Below, piece after piece: positions 37,145-46,875 of a stretch of DNA of 64,000 bases. The notes beneath the pieces were generated by a model. It searched no databases. It was given only the letters and a program-made list of their open reading frames with translations, and had not been told where the DNA came from. The translations under genes and the position numbers were made by a program. Origin of the DNA: JAKACA01 sp050008715 (lineage in GTDB: Bacteria > Actinomycetota > Acidimicrobiia > Acidimicrobiales > Bog-793); the NCBI GenBank assembly GCA_050008715.1, contig JBEKMC010000002.1:1-64000 (forward strand), given 5' to 3'. Positions within the stretch are counted from its first letter, which is position 1, and every line of letters begins with the position of its first letter.

Positions 37145-38859
37145 CAGTGCATGAACCCGTTCGTGATCGGCATGCGCCGGTCCTTGCCGAAGCCCCTGCT
37201 CGTGACCCGGGGGCCAGGAGCCGCCTGCCGCCGTTTGTACTCCGCCCGGTCCACGAGGAAGACCACCCGGCGAACGATGTCGGCATCGAAACCCTCGGCC
37301 ACGATCTCCGCCGGCGTCCGATCGAGCTCGACGTACCCGTAGAGGATCGGGTCGAGGATCTCGTAGGGAGGCAGGCTGTCGTCGTCGCGTTGATCCGGGC
37401 GAAGCTCGGCGGAGGGCGGTTTCTCGAGAACGCTCGCGGGGATGACGACCTCTGCAGCATTTCGAGCTCGGCAGAGCTCGTAGACGAGGGTCTTCGGAAC
37501 GTCTTTGATGACGGCGAAGCCGCCGTTCATGTCCCCGTAGAGCGTGGCATACCCGACGGCCATCTCACTCTTGTTGCCGGTGGTGAGGACGAGCCAGCCG
37601 AACTGGTTCGACAGCGCCATGACGAGAGTCCCGCGGATGCGGGCCTGCAAGTTCTCGGCTGCGACACCCCCGGCACCGTCGGTCAATACCGGCTGCAGCA
37701 GTGTCAGCAGGGCATCGTGTGCCGGCTCGATCTCGATCGTCCGGGTGTCGATCCGGAGATTGGCCGCCAGTTCGATGGCGTCGGTGATCGAGCCCTCGGA
37801 CGAGTACCTCGACGGCAGGAGGACGCCGTGGACGCGTGACGGTCCGATGGCATCGACCGCAATCGCGGCAACGAGCGAGGAGTCGACTCCTCCTGACAGG
37901 GCGACGAGCACGTCGCCGAAGCGGTTCTTCTCCACGTAGTCCCGCGTGCCGAGAACGAGGGCCGCATAGACCGCTTCCGCCTCCGTCAGCTCCGGGGCGA
38001 TCCCGGCACGGGGGAGCGGTGACGGATCATCGGTACGAACCCCGGTCACGAGGCGAGCCGGCAGCGCCGGCGTGTCGGGGCGACCCCGGGGGTCGAGGAT
38101 GCGCTTCCGGTATGCCGGGCGAAGATCGAGGTCGGTGAGCAACATGGCTTCCTCGAACCGTGGCGCGGAGGCAAGCAGTGCCCCGTCGTCGCCGAGGATC
38201 ATCGAGCCGCCGTCGAACACGAGCTCATCCTGTCCTCCGACGAGGTTGACGTACGCGAGGACGGCGGAGGCGTCTGCCGCCCGTGTGGCCAGCATCCGTC
38301 GTCGCTCGGCGAGGACGCCCGCACGGTAGGGCGAGCCGTTCAGCACCACGATCAGGTCGGCTCCGCCGGCGCCGAGGCGCGCCACCGGACCGGTCGGGCT
38401 CCAGGCGTCCTCGCACACGACGACGCCGACACGGACGCCGTTGACGAGGTAGAGATGGTCGTCAGCGGTGGATGCGCCGGAACGGAACCAGCGCTGCTCG
38501 TCGAACACCCCGTAGTTCGGGAGGAGCTCCTTGTGCCAGACACCGTGCACCTTGCCGCCGGCGCAGACTGCGGCGGCGTTGTAGAGGTCTCCGTCGGCGT
38601 CGACGTATCCCACGACGGCCGCGCACTTGCCGGTCTTCTCGGCGATCGTGTCGAGGGCGCGCAGGTTTGCCTCCACGAAAGCCGGGTTCACGAGTAGGTC
38701 CTCCGGCGGATAACCCGTGATGACGAGCTCCGGGAACACGGCGAGATCGGCCCCTGCACCTTCGGCGTCGGCGAGGGCGGCGAGAACCTTGGTGACGTTG
38801 CCGTCGAGGTCGCCCACCACCGGGTCGAGCTGGCACAGGGCCACGCGCAGGCGGCCCAC
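37141..38859 (-). CDS. nadE: Glutamine-dependent NAD+ synthetase
   Basis: A 572-residue two-domain enzyme making NAD+ from deamido-NAD+, ATP and glutamine. The nitrilase-type glutaminase domain has its triad at Glu44 (VFPELVITGY), Lys110 (WHKELLPNYG) and Cys149 (VVVCEDAW). The synthetase domain has the PP-loop LSGGVDSSL at 322-328 and TTGNKSEMAVGY near 420. The length is a little shorter than the ~680-residue mycobacterial enzyme. GTG start lies six bases after TACGCT, so a leaderless mRNA is likely. It is divergent from glnE across 50 bases. Confidence 0.96.
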   Translation of the reverse strand: MGRLRVALCQLDPVVGDLDGNVTKVLAALADAEGAGADLAVFPELVITGYPPEDLLVNPAFVEANLRALDTIAEKTGKCAAVVGYVDADGDLYNAAAVCAGGKVHGVWHKELLPNYGVFDEQRWFRSGASTADDHLYLVNGVRVGVVVCEDAWSPTGPVARLGAGGADLIVVLNGSPYRAGVLAERRRMLATRAADASAVLAYVNLVGGQDELVFDGGSMILGDDGALLASAPRFEEAMLLTDLDLRPAYRKRILDPRGRPDTPALPARLVTGVRTDDPSPLPRAGIAPELTEAEAVYAALVLGTRDYVEKNRFGDVLVALSGGVDSSLVAAIAVDAIGPSRVHGVLLPSRYSSEGSITDAIELAANLRIDTRTIEIEPAHDALLTLLQPVLTDGAGGVAAENLQARIRGTLVMALSNQFGWLVLTTGNKSEMAVGYATLYGDMNGGFAVIKDVPKTLVYELCRARNAAEVVIPASVLEKPPSAELRPDQRDDDSLPPYEILDPILYGYVELDRTPAEIVAEGFDADIVRRVVFLVDRAEYKRRQAAPGPRVTSRGFGKDRRMPITNGFMHW

Positions 38860-38865
38860 GTCACG

Positions 38866-38871
38866 AGCGTA
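38866..38871 (-). promoter_or_regulatory. -10-like element TACGCT of nadE
   Basis: TACGCT six bases before the GTG at 38859, the leaderless spacing. Confidence 0.5.
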
Positions 38872-38885
38872 CCCCCTCGTGCTCC

Positions 38886-38891
38886 TAACCT
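38886..38891 (+). promoter_or_regulatory. -10-like element TAACCT of glnE
   Basis: TAACCT 18 bases before the glnE ATG would give a leader of about 11 bases containing GAGG. It is back to back with the nadE element in the same 50-base gap. Confidence 0.4.
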
Positions 38892-38909
38892 GCTCAGCGA
38901 GGCGATGAG

Positions 38910-41747
38910 ATGAGACTGCCGGACGAGCTCGAGTTGGCTGCCCGCTCTTCGGCCGCGCCGGAGGCCGTGCGTGTCACCTTCGAGCGGCTGGCGGAGAGCG
39001 ACCCGGCCGCGGCAGAGCGTCTCGCCGACGTCGGCGAGCTCGCCGTAGTCGTCGCCTCCGTCGTGGCGGCGAGCCGGTCGCTCGGCCGCCTTGTGCTCAC
39101 CGATCCACTGGCGCTCGACGTCATCGCCGACGCCGCGCCTGAGCTCGGACCGGCTGGGCGCTACGCCAGGGGTGACGGCGACCTCAACAGCGCCCCAGCC
39201 GCCCGTTCGCCCGCGATCGACCCTGAGCAGGCGAGCGACGCGGCCGATCTGGCCCGTCGCAAGCGACTCGGGCTGCTCAGCATCGCCGCGAGAGACCTGG
39301 CCGGCGTCACCGGGTTGGAGGAGGTGGGCGAAGCGCTCTCGAACCTCGCCGACGGAGTGCTGCGCGCCGCCTGCGGCCTCGCCAGTGTCGGGACGGGACT
39401 CTCGGTGATCGCCATGGGAAAGCACGGCGCCCGCGAGCTCAACTACGCGAGCGACGTCGACATCATGTTCGTCGGCGAGGACGAAGGCGGGGCCGCCCGG
39501 CGCGTCATCGCCATCGCCAGCGGATCGTTTCGCGTCGACACCGACCTGCGACCCGAAGGACGAAACGGAGCCCTCGTCCGATCGCTCGAATCCTTCAACA
39601 GCTACTGGGAACGCTGGGCGCGACCGTGGGAGTTCCAGGCGCTCCTCAAAGCCCGCGCGGCTGCCGGCGACGCCGAGCTCGGCACCGCCTTCGAGGCGGC
39701 CGCCGCCGGCGCCGTCTGGGGCCGGCGCCTCGATGCCGACGACCTCGCCGAGCTGAGGTCGATGAAGGGAAGGGCCGAGGAGCTCGTCTCGAAGAAGGGG
39801 CTTTCCGACCGCGAGATCAAACGTGGCCGAGGCGGCATCCGCGACATCGAGTTCTCCGTGCAACTGCTCCAATTGGTGCACGGTGCCGCCGACCCTTTCA
39901 TCCGCCGGCCTTCCACGTTGGCAGCCCTCGGGGAACTGGCCGAAGCCGGCTACGTGGACCGCGGCGATGCTGCCGCGCTGGCTCTCTCCTACCGATTCCT
40001 CCGTACCGTCGAGCACCGGCTGCAACTCGTCGAAGAAGCCCAGGTTCATACCGTACCGGGCGACCTCGAGGCTCGCGAGGCGCTGGCGAACGTGCTGGGG
40101 TTCTCCGGCTCGGGCGGGTGGGCCGACGCCACGAAACGAGGCGGCGGCGGTGCCCGGGAGCGCATGGACACGGTGATGGGGCGCTACCAGTCCTCGGCTC
40201 GGGCGATCCACGAGCGGCTCTTCTTCCGGCCGCTCCTCGAAGTCTTCGCCGGCGCGGCCTCCGGCGCCGAGATCAAGGTTGCCGGGCCCGGGGTGGGCGA
40301 CGGTCGGTGGACGGTAGCAGCCGCCGAGAGCCGGCTCGAGGCCCTCGGCTTCCGGCAGGCGGAGCGCACGCGCCAGGCACTCCGGGAGCTCACGCGTGGC
40401 CTCACTCGGTCGTCCCGCCTCATGCAGCAGCTGCTCCCGGTGCTCCTCGGCTGGCTCTCGGAAGCGCCCGATCCCGACCAGGGCTTGCTCAACCTTCGCA
40501 ACCTGGTCTCGGTCGGCCACCGCCGCGACGTCCTCGTGGCCTCGTTCAGGGAGTCCCCGGAGCTGGCGCGTCGCCTGTGCCGTCTGCTCGGAACCGGCCG
40601 GCAGGTGGGGCACCTCGTCGGCAGGCATCCCGAGATCGCCACGCGGCTCGATGACGATCACGAGCTCGACCGTCCCTCCCGGACAGAGCTCGTCGAGCGA
40701 GCCGTTGTGGCAGTCGACCAGGGTCCCACTCGCTCGGGGCCGGCACTGCGCCGCGTCGTCGAGTCGACCACTCTGCGAATCCTCGCCGGCGACCTGCTGT
40801 TGCCGACGTCGCCGGTCTCGACCTTCCGGGCGCTGGCCGCTGTCGGCGATGCTGCCTTGGCGGCCGCCTTGCACGCGGCCGCACCGCGGGTGCCCTTCGG
40901 CATCATCGCCATGGGGCGCCTCGGCGGCGAGGAGCTCGCGTACGGCAGCGACCTCGACGTACTGCTCGTCTACGACGGCTCGGGTGCCGGTGACGCCGCC
41001 CTCGCCGAAGAAGCGGCGACCTCCATCTTCAGGCTCCTCAACGGCCCGACGCCGGCGGAGCGCATCCTCACGGTCGATGCCTCCCTCCGACCCGAGGGGC
41101 GCCACGGGCCGCGAGCTCGCAGCCTCGACGCCTACGCCGAGTACCACCGCCGGCGTATCGAGACCTGGGAACGGCAGGCGCTGCTACGAGCCCGTCCGGT
41201 GGCCGGGGACCCCGACGTACTGGGTCGCTTCATGGCGTTGACGGCCGAGGTCCTCTGGTCGGCGCCGTTCGGGGCAGAGGAGGAGCGGGCGATACGACGC
41301 ATGAAAGCCCGCGTGGAACGAGAACGGATCCCCGCCGGAGAGGATCCCCAGTTCCACCTGAAGCTCGGGAAGGGCTCTCTCTCGGACGTGGAATGGACCG
41401 TGCAGCTTCTGCAGCTCGAGCATGGCGTCGCCACGCCGAGCACGATCGAGGCGATCAAGCTCCTCGTGGCCGCCGGCCACCTCGAAGCCGGTGAGGGGGC
41501 GGTGCTGGGCGAGGCGTACCGTTTCTTGTCTGCGACCCGCAACCGGTGGCACCTCGTCGGCAACTTCATCGCCGGCGCCGGCGGGATCGTGAGCAGGAGC
41601 GGATCAGACTCGCTGCCACCGGATCGTGAGGCACTGTCCCGCCTCACACGCTCACTCGGGACTTCGCCCACCGAGCTCCGGGAGGCATACCGCCGAGTGA
41701 CGCGTCGTGCCCGGCGGGTCGTGGAGGAGCGCTTCTACGGCCTGTGA
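38910..41747 (+). CDS. glnE: Bifunctional glutamine synthetase adenylyltransferase/deadenylase
   Basis: A 945-residue regulator that adds or removes AMP on glutamine synthetase according to nitrogen state. There are two nucleotidyltransferase modules. The first has GKHGARELNYASDVDIMFV near residue 170 with a GRGGIRDIEFSVQLLQLVHG helix bundle near 310. The second has GRLGGEELAYGSDLDVLLVY near 668 with KGSLSDVEWTVQLLQLEHG near 825. Metal-binding Asp pairs (SDVD, SDLD) are intact in both. Full family length. No glnA or glnB is in the window. Confidence 0.97.
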   Translation: MRLPDELELAARSSAAPEAVRVTFERLAESDPAAAERLADVGELAVVVASVVAASRSLGRLVLTDPLALDVIADAAPELGPAGRYARGDGDLNSAPAARSPAIDPEQASDAADLARRKRLGLLSIAARDLAGVTGLEEVGEALSNLADGVLRAACGLASVGTGLSVIAMGKHGARELNYASDVDIMFVGEDEGGAARRVIAIASGSFRVDTDLRPEGRNGALVRSLESFNSYWERWARPWEFQALLKARAAAGDAELGTAFEAAAAGAVWGRRLDADDLAELRSMKGRAEELVSKKGLSDREIKRGRGGIRDIEFSVQLLQLVHGAADPFIRRPSTLAALGELAEAGYVDRGDAAALALSYRFLRTVEHRLQLVEEAQVHTVPGDLEAREALANVLGFSGSGGWADATKRGGGGARERMDTVMGRYQSSARAIHERLFFRPLLEVFAGAASGAEIKVAGPGVGDGRWTVAAAESRLEALGFRQAERTRQALRELTRGLTRSSRLMQQLLPVLLGWLSEAPDPDQGLLNLRNLVSVGHRRDVLVASFRESPELARRLCRLLGTGRQVGHLVGRHPEIATRLDDDHELDRPSRTELVERAVVAVDQGPTRSGPALRRVVESTTLRILAGDLLLPTSPVSTFRALAAVGDAALAAALHAAAPRVPFGIIAMGRLGGEELAYGSDLDVLLVYDGSGAGDAALAEEAATSIFRLLNGPTPAERILTVDASLRPEGRHGPRARSLDAYAEYHRRRIETWERQALLRARPVAGDPDVLGRFMALTAEVLWSAPFGAEEERAIRRMKARVERERIPAGEDPQFHLKLGKGSLSDVEWTVQLLQLEHGVATPSTIEAIKLLVAAGHLEAGEGAVLGEAYRFLSATRNRWHLVGNFIAGAGGIVSRSGSDSLPPDREALSRLTRSLGTSPTELREAYRRVTRRARRVVEERFYGL

Positions 41748-41763
41748 CGGCGCGGGAAGGCCA

Positions 41764-42348
41764 TCAGGGGCCGTCGAGCGGCAAGTCCTCCGGCCGGTCG
41801 GCGTCGCGAAATGCAAGTGGTGTTGCCACGGTCCCCCAGTCGGCCTCGCCGAGGTACGCCGTGTCCGGCCCCAGCGCAGGCGACACGGCGCGAACGCCCG
41901 AGGCGACGAGCTCCACGGCTCGGTCGAGGTCGTCGGGGCACCAGCGGGCGCAAAGCGGTTGCGTGCGACCCTCCACCACGGGTACGACCGATGCGTCCTC
42001 CGGGCGCCCGGCCAGCCAGTCCAACACCTCCTCCGTGAGCAATGGGAGATCGGTCGCAAGCACGATCACGTCGCCCGAAAAGCCCAGTCCCCGCAGGCAT
42101 CGCCACCCTGTCGCGATGGCAGCAAGAGGCCCCTCGCCCGGATCAGGCTCGGTCGTCGGAAGCCCGGACCGTCCCGGCCCGACTTCGAGCGCCGGCCGGG
42201 CGACGTCGGCGAGCAGACCGCCGAGTCGGACCGAGAGGATCTCGCCGGCGACCTCGAGCGTCGCCTTGTCGCGCCCCATGCGGCGGCTCCTGCCACCGGT
42301 CAGCAGCAGACCGCCCGGCAGGTGGGGATCGTCCGGCAGGTGCCTCAA
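41764..42348 (-). CDS. mobA: Molybdenum cofactor guanylyltransferase-like protein
   Basis: A 194-residue NTP-transferase. The nucleotide loop is LLTGGRSRRMGRDKATL (about residue 14-30) and the metal Asp is in VIVLATDLPLLT (~93). It is expected to join GTP to molybdopterin. The start is TTG at 42348, which overlaps the stop of the DUF6457 gene as TTGA; no better start lies between there and the loop. The downstream neighbour glnE is convergent. No other molybdenum gene is in the window. Confidence 0.87.
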   Translation of the reverse strand: MRHLPDDPHLPGGLLLTGGRSRRMGRDKATLEVAGEILSVRLGGLLADVARPALEVGPGRSGLPTTEPDPGEGPLAAIATGWRCLRGLGFSGDVIVLATDLPLLTEEVLDWLAGRPEDASVVPVVEGRTQPLCARWCPDDLDRAVELVASGVRAVSPALGPDTAYLGEADWGTVATPLAFRDADRPEDLPLDGP

Positions 42349-42623
42349 GCGGTTGTGGGGCCGCTGTCCCCATGCCCTGCCACCTCGCCGGCGACCGCTT
42401 CGGAATCGAGCTCGGCGGCGAGCGCCCGGGCATGGGCGAGCGCTTCGTCCGGCGAGATGCCGGCCTGGCCCACGAGCCACGACGAGATGGGCGCGGCCGT
42501 TCGCTCGGACGCGTGGGCGGCCACGGCCGTCATCGAGAGGAGCTCCCCCACAGAGGTCTCGTCAGGCGTCTCGAGCCCGAGGCGCTTGGCGTAGCGGTCG
42601 ATCCATTCGGCAGCTGTCGTCAT
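42345..42623 (-). CDS. DUF6457 family small protein
   Basis: A 92-residue helical protein with AAEWIDRYAKRLGLETPDET and VAAHASERTAAPISSWLVGQ, the pattern I know from DUF6457. In other actinobacteria this domain often stands next to or fused with MobA-like proteins. AAAGG lies ten bases before the ATG. The TTGA overlap with mobA makes coupling likely. Function unknown, presumably in molybdenum cofactor work. Confidence 0.8.
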   Translation of the reverse strand: MTTAAEWIDRYAKRLGLETPDETSVGELLSMTAVAAHASERTAAPISSWLVGQAGISPDEALAHARALAAELDSEAVAGEVAGHGDSGPTTA

Positions 42624-42641
42624 CGGTTCAGGCCTTTCAGG

Positions 42642-44594
42642 TCACGAGAGGGCGTCGGCATTCTCGATCCGGATGGTCGGGATGTCGTCCGCCGGCTTGA
42701 AACCCGCCACACGCCCGAAGAAGTACAGCGCTGCCTCGATCGTCGCCTTGATGTTCTCTGCCTTCCGGAATCCGTGCTGCTCACCTTCGAAGGCGAGGTA
42801 GGCGAATGGTATGCCGTTCTTGCGCAGCGCTTCGGCCATCGCCTCGCTCTGGGCGGGAGGCACGACCTGGTCCTCCAGGCCCTGGAACAAGATGAGGGGC
42901 GTGTGCATGAGGTCGGTGTGGAAGATGGGCGACCGCTCCTCGTAGATCGCCTCGGCTTCTGGCCACGGGCCGATAAGCCCGTCGGTGTACCGGGACTCGA
43001 ATTTGTGCGTGTCCCGGGCGAGGGCGCCGGCGTCGGCGACGCCGAAATGGCTCGAGCCGGCGGCGAAGACGTCGCGGAACGTCACGGCACACAGCGTCGT
43101 GTACCCGCCGGCGCTGCCGCCCTCGATGAGGAGGCGGCGACCGTCGGCCCGGCCGTCAGCCGTGAGATAGCGCGCCGCGTTCACACAATCGTCGAGGTCG
43201 ACGATGCCCCACCGGCCTCGCAGCCGCTCCCGGTACTCCCGCCCGTACCCGGAGCTGCCTCCGTAGTTCACGTCGACCACGCCGATGCCACGCGTGGTCC
43301 AGTACTGGATTTCGTAATCGAGGGAGGACGAACTTGCCGAAGTGGGGCCCCCATGGCTGTGGACGAGCAGAGGTGGCTGTTCGCCTTCCGGGGCGACGAA
43401 GTCCGGGTTCAGAGGGGGGTAGAAGAGCGCATGTGCGGTGAGCGAGTCCTCCGTCGGGAACTCGACCGGTTGCGGCTCCGACAAGTAGGCGGCATCGACC
43501 ACGGCCTTCGAGGCGGCCTTCAGGATGGTCGTGGCAGCGGATGGCACGTCGACCGAGATGATGCTCGTCGGCAGCTTGGCCGAGCCCGCCACCGTCACGA
43601 TGCCGCCGTCCCGGGCGCAGATCGACGTCGCCGTGGTGTAGGGCGTCGCGATGATCTGGGAGCGAGCGTTCGCTCCGATGAGGCTCATCGACCCGAGACC
43701 TTCACGCGACGAGATCGCAACGATCGACCCATCGGCGAGAAAGCAGTAGGTCGACTGCCCGAGCACCCAGTCAGGAGAGGAGAACTCTGCTTCGGCGGGC
43801 GCGATCGGGCGGCCGCCGTTCTCATCGTCCAGGTACAGGTTCCACCAGCCGGAGCGGTCGGAGATGAAGTGGAGCCGGCCGTCCGGCGCATACCTCGGCT
43901 GCGTCACCGACTCGGCGGCGCCTCCTGCCACGAGACGGGGGTTGACCGGCAGGCCGTCGGGACCGAGATCGGCGTCCCACAGCTCGGTCCCGTCCCAGGG
44001 CATGTTCGGGTGGTCCCAGGAGATCCAGGCGATTCGCCGGCCGTCGGGCGACAGCGTGGGGAACGAGAAGAAGTCGTGGCCGTCGGCCACGACCCGAGGC
44101 TCCGCCTCCCCGTCGGTGGCGAGGATCACGAGGTCGTTCACGACCTCGACAGCCACTCCGGGCGTCCCGTGTCGCTCCCGAACGCAATACAACTGGTGGC
44201 CGTCACGGCTCACGACCGGTGCGCCGTAGCGCACCCCGGCCGCCACCGGTGGCTCGGCCGTGATCGCTTCGGGTTCCTGTCCGGGCCGCACCCGATAGAG
44301 CCGTTGATCGGCGAAATTGCTGAAGTACACCTGGTCGCCCGCGACGGCGTAACAGCGGCCGCCGTACTCGTGCACACGCGTACGGGCCGAGTAACCAGCA
44401 CCGAAGACATCTCGGGTGGTGCCGTCGTCCGACCGCTTCACGATCGCCACCCTGCCACTCTCGGCGGGACGACCCTCGGTCCAGTAGACGGCATCGCCCG
44501 CCACGGTCGGGTAGCCCAGCGACACTGCGTCTTCGAGGAGACGATCAGCGGTGAGCGGTGACGTCCACGAACCGTAGGGCGCAACGGTGACCAT
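42642..44594 (-). CDS. S9 family prolyl-oligopeptidase-like peptidase
   Basis: A 650-residue serine peptidase with no signal peptide. Residues ~20-380 form WD/PD40-type propeller strands (SFPTLSPDGRRIAWISWDHP; YAPDGRLHFISDRSGWWNLY). The C-terminal alpha/beta hydrolase has nucleophile Ser494 in EGGSAGGY, Asp in GLEDQVVPP and His in GEQHGF. The oxyanion motif HGGPTS is present near residue 410. This architecture matches acylaminoacyl peptidase / dipeptidyl peptidase relatives. ATG 44594 follows TATCGT by six bases, the leaderless pattern; the longer open frame upstream is rejected. Confidence 0.93.
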   Translation of the reverse strand: MVTVAPYGSWTSPLTADRLLEDAVSLGYPTVAGDAVYWTEGRPAESGRVAIVKRSDDGTTRDVFGAGYSARTRVHEYGGRCYAVAGDQVYFSNFADQRLYRVRPGQEPEAITAEPPVAAGVRYGAPVVSRDGHQLYCVRERHGTPGVAVEVVNDLVILATDGEAEPRVVADGHDFFSFPTLSPDGRRIAWISWDHPNMPWDGTELWDADLGPDGLPVNPRLVAGGAAESVTQPRYAPDGRLHFISDRSGWWNLYLDDENGGRPIAPAEAEFSSPDWVLGQSTYCFLADGSIVAISSREGLGSMSLIGANARSQIIATPYTTATSICARDGGIVTVAGSAKLPTSIISVDVPSAATTILKAASKAVVDAAYLSEPQPVEFPTEDSLTAHALFYPPLNPDFVAPEGEQPPLLVHSHGGPTSASSSSLDYEIQYWTTRGIGVVDVNYGGSSGYGREYRERLRGRWGIVDLDDCVNAARYLTADGRADGRRLLIEGGSAGGYTTLCAVTFRDVFAAGSSHFGVADAGALARDTHKFESRYTDGLIGPWPEAEAIYEERSPIFHTDLMHTPLILFQGLEDQVVPPAQSEAMAEALRKNGIPFAYLAFEGEQHGFRKAENIKATIEAALYFFGRVAGFKPADDIPTIRIENADALS

Positions 44595-44600
44595 GGCACG

Positions 44601-44606
44601 ACGATA
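44601..44606 (-). promoter_or_regulatory. -10-like element TATCGT of the S9 peptidase
   Basis: TATCGT six bases before ATG 44594. The 208-base divergent gap 44595-44802 holds little else beyond a GGC/GCC-rich tract near 44690-44730. Confidence 0.5.
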
Positions 44607-44802
44607 GGCCCGACCGACGCCTCGGCGCGGGGCTGTGCGGACCGTGTGCTCTCGGGTGGTCCCGTGGGGGTACCGTTTCCTGTGCGCAGTGCCGCCGGCC
44701 GGCGGCCGGCGGCAGGCGGCAGGCAGGCCTTCGGGCGATAGTCGTGCGGCATGCGTCGCAGTTCCGGCGCCCCACCGGATCTGCTCGGCAGGGAGGGGCA
44801 GG

Positions 44803-46875
44803 TTGGCCGACACAACATGGTCGTTGGAGGCATCCACCCTCGCCGCGCTCGGTCAGGCGGTCGTCGTCAACGACCTTCAGCGCCGCATCCTCTACTGGAA
44901 TCGGGCCGCCGAGGAGATGTTCGGCTGGAGTGCGGCAGAAGCTCTCGGCCGCGACGTCGTCGAGATCGTGAGAGCCGGAGAAGACCCGGAGCGCGATGCG
45001 AGCATCTTCCGGCGCGTCGCCAAAGGCGAGAAAGTGGACGCCGAGTACGCAATGGTCCGCAGGGACGGGCGGAGGTTCGCCGTGCTCTCCACCATCACGC
45101 CGGTCTTGGAGCAGGGCCGGGTGGTCGCCGTCGCCTCGGTCGCAACCGACATCACCGAGCGGGTCCAGATGGAGGCAGCACGGCGGGAAGCCGAGGAGCG
45201 CTTCCGTCTCGGCTTCGAGCGGGGAGCCGTCGCCGCCGCCATGCTCGACCTCGCCGGGTTCGTCACGAGGGTGAACCCAGCGATGTGCGCGTTCTTGGAC
45301 CGCACCGAGGACGAGATCGTCGGCCACGAGACGGCAGAGTTCATCCATCCGGACGATCAGAATGCCGTCGTCACGCGCGAGCACGTCTTCCGCGGCGACC
45401 GGACTCCCTTCGAGCGTCGCTTCCTCCGCAAGAACGGCACCGAGGTCTGGGGGCTCGTGAACATGGCGCTCGTCCGCAACGACGACGACACTCCGGCCTA
45501 CCTCTTCGCACAGGTGCAGGACATCAACAGGCGTAAGTCGGCCGAGCAGATGCTCGAGCACATGGCACTGCACGATCCGCTCACCGGGCTGCCGAATCGC
45601 GTGCTGCTCCAGGATCGCCTCGAGGGCGCGCTCGCCCGGGCGGCTCATTACGGCCGGCGCGTCGGCGTGATCTTCGGCGACATCGACCGCTTCAAGCTCG
45701 TCAACGACACGCTCGGGCACGCCGCCGGCGACCAGCTGCTCGTCCTGCTGGCCGTACGCCTGCTGTCGTTGGCGCGGGCATCGGACACGGTCGGACGGTT
45801 CAGCGGGGACGAATTCGTCATGATCTGCGAGGACTTGCCTGCCGGGGAGAGTGTCGACAGCATCGGCAGCCGTATGAGCGCCGGCTTCGACCGCCCGTTC
45901 CACGTGGCTGATCGAGACCTGTACCTCACGGTCTCCGCCGGCATCGTGCTGCCGGACTCCGAAGAAGACGCTGCCACTTGCTTTCGCGACGGGGCCGTCG
46001 CCATGCACCACGCAAAAGAGGGCGGCAGGGGGCGGGCCGAGCCCTTCGACAAGGCCATGCTCTCGCGAGCCGCCCGCCTGCTCGACCTCGAGAGCGCCCT
46101 TCGCCTCGCCGTCGAGCACGGTGATCTGCGGCTCGCGTATCAGCCGATCATCGATCTCACGACGGGGCGGACGATCGCCGTCGAAGCGCTCTGCCGGTGG
46201 CGACATCCCGAGCGCGGCGAGATCAGCCCTGCCGAGTTCATACCCGTGGCCGAGCAGTCGGGTCTCATCGGCCCCATCGGCCGCTTCGTGATCGATGAGT
46301 CGATCCGCCAGATCGGGGTGTGGAGGGACGAGCTGGCCGGGGCGGTGGACCTCTGGGTGTCGATCAACCTCTCCTCGGCGCAGGTGTCATCGGAGCTCGT
46401 GGCACTCTGCGAGCAACTTGTGGATCGGGACGCCGAGGGCGGCTCGTTCGGATTCGAGATCACCGAGAGCGTGTTGATGTCCGACATCGGCGCCGCCATC
46501 GACGTCCTACGGCGGCTTCGGCAGCTCGGCATCCCGGTGTCCATCGACGACTTCGGGACGGGCTACTCGTCGCTCGAGTACCTGAAGCTGCTGCCGGTGC
46601 AATCCCTCAAGATCGACCAGTCGTTCGTCGCCGGCTTGGGGCTGCGGCGCGACCCGGATGATCCCTCGATCGTGCAGGCGGTCATCGCCCTCGCCCGGGC
46701 GCTCAGCATGGGGGCCTGCGCCGAGGGCGTCGAGACGGAGGAACAGCGTCAGGCGCTCCTCGCCCTCGGCTGCGAGGAGGCCCAGGGCTATCTGTGGTCC
46801 CGACCGCTGGCGCCGGCGGACTTCGAGCAGTGGTACCGCGAGCACGGGGCCGGACAGGCGAGCGCCCGGACGTGA
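44803..46875 (+). CDS. PAS-PAS-GGDEF-EAL cyclic-di-GMP protein
   Basis: A 690-residue signalling protein. Two PAS domains (about 8-125 and 135-250) are followed by a GGDEF domain (HDPLTGLPNR ~265, GRFSGDEF ~335) and an EAL domain (~430-680). The GGDEF loop reads SGDEF, so cyclase activity is uncertain. The EAL domain keeps all expected phosphodiesterase residues: VEALCRW, SINLSS, EITESV, IDDFGTGYSS, LKIDQSFV, CAEGVE and AQGYLWSRP. No membrane helix, so a cytosolic sensor. The start is TTG 44803 with GGGAGGGG five bases upstream. The stop overlaps the truncated LLM gene as GTGA. Confidence 0.93.
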   Translation: MADTTWSLEASTLAALGQAVVVNDLQRRILYWNRAAEEMFGWSAAEALGRDVVEIVRAGEDPERDASIFRRVAKGEKVDAEYAMVRRDGRRFAVLSTITPVLEQGRVVAVASVATDITERVQMEAARREAEERFRLGFERGAVAAAMLDLAGFVTRVNPAMCAFLDRTEDEIVGHETAEFIHPDDQNAVVTREHVFRGDRTPFERRFLRKNGTEVWGLVNMALVRNDDDTPAYLFAQVQDINRRKSAEQMLEHMALHDPLTGLPNRVLLQDRLEGALARAAHYGRRVGVIFGDIDRFKLVNDTLGHAAGDQLLVLLAVRLLSLARASDTVGRFSGDEFVMICEDLPAGESVDSIGSRMSAGFDRPFHVADRDLYLTVSAGIVLPDSEEDAATCFRDGAVAMHHAKEGGRGRAEPFDKAMLSRAARLLDLESALRLAVEHGDLRLAYQPIIDLTTGRTIAVEALCRWRHPERGEISPAEFIPVAEQSGLIGPIGRFVIDESIRQIGVWRDELAGAVDLWVSINLSSAQVSSELVALCEQLVDRDAEGGSFGFEITESVLMSDIGAAIDVLRRLRQLGIPVSIDDFGTGYSSLEYLKLLPVQSLKIDQSFVAGLGLRRDPDDPSIVQAVIALARALSMGACAEGVETEEQRQALLALGCEEAQGYLWSRPLAPADFEQWYREHGAGQASART

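Noticed and set aside
44690..44735. GGCCGGC/GGCAGGC-rich tract before the GGDEF-EAL gene
   Set aside because: Simple low-complexity high-GC sequence without a consistent unit or clear hairpin.
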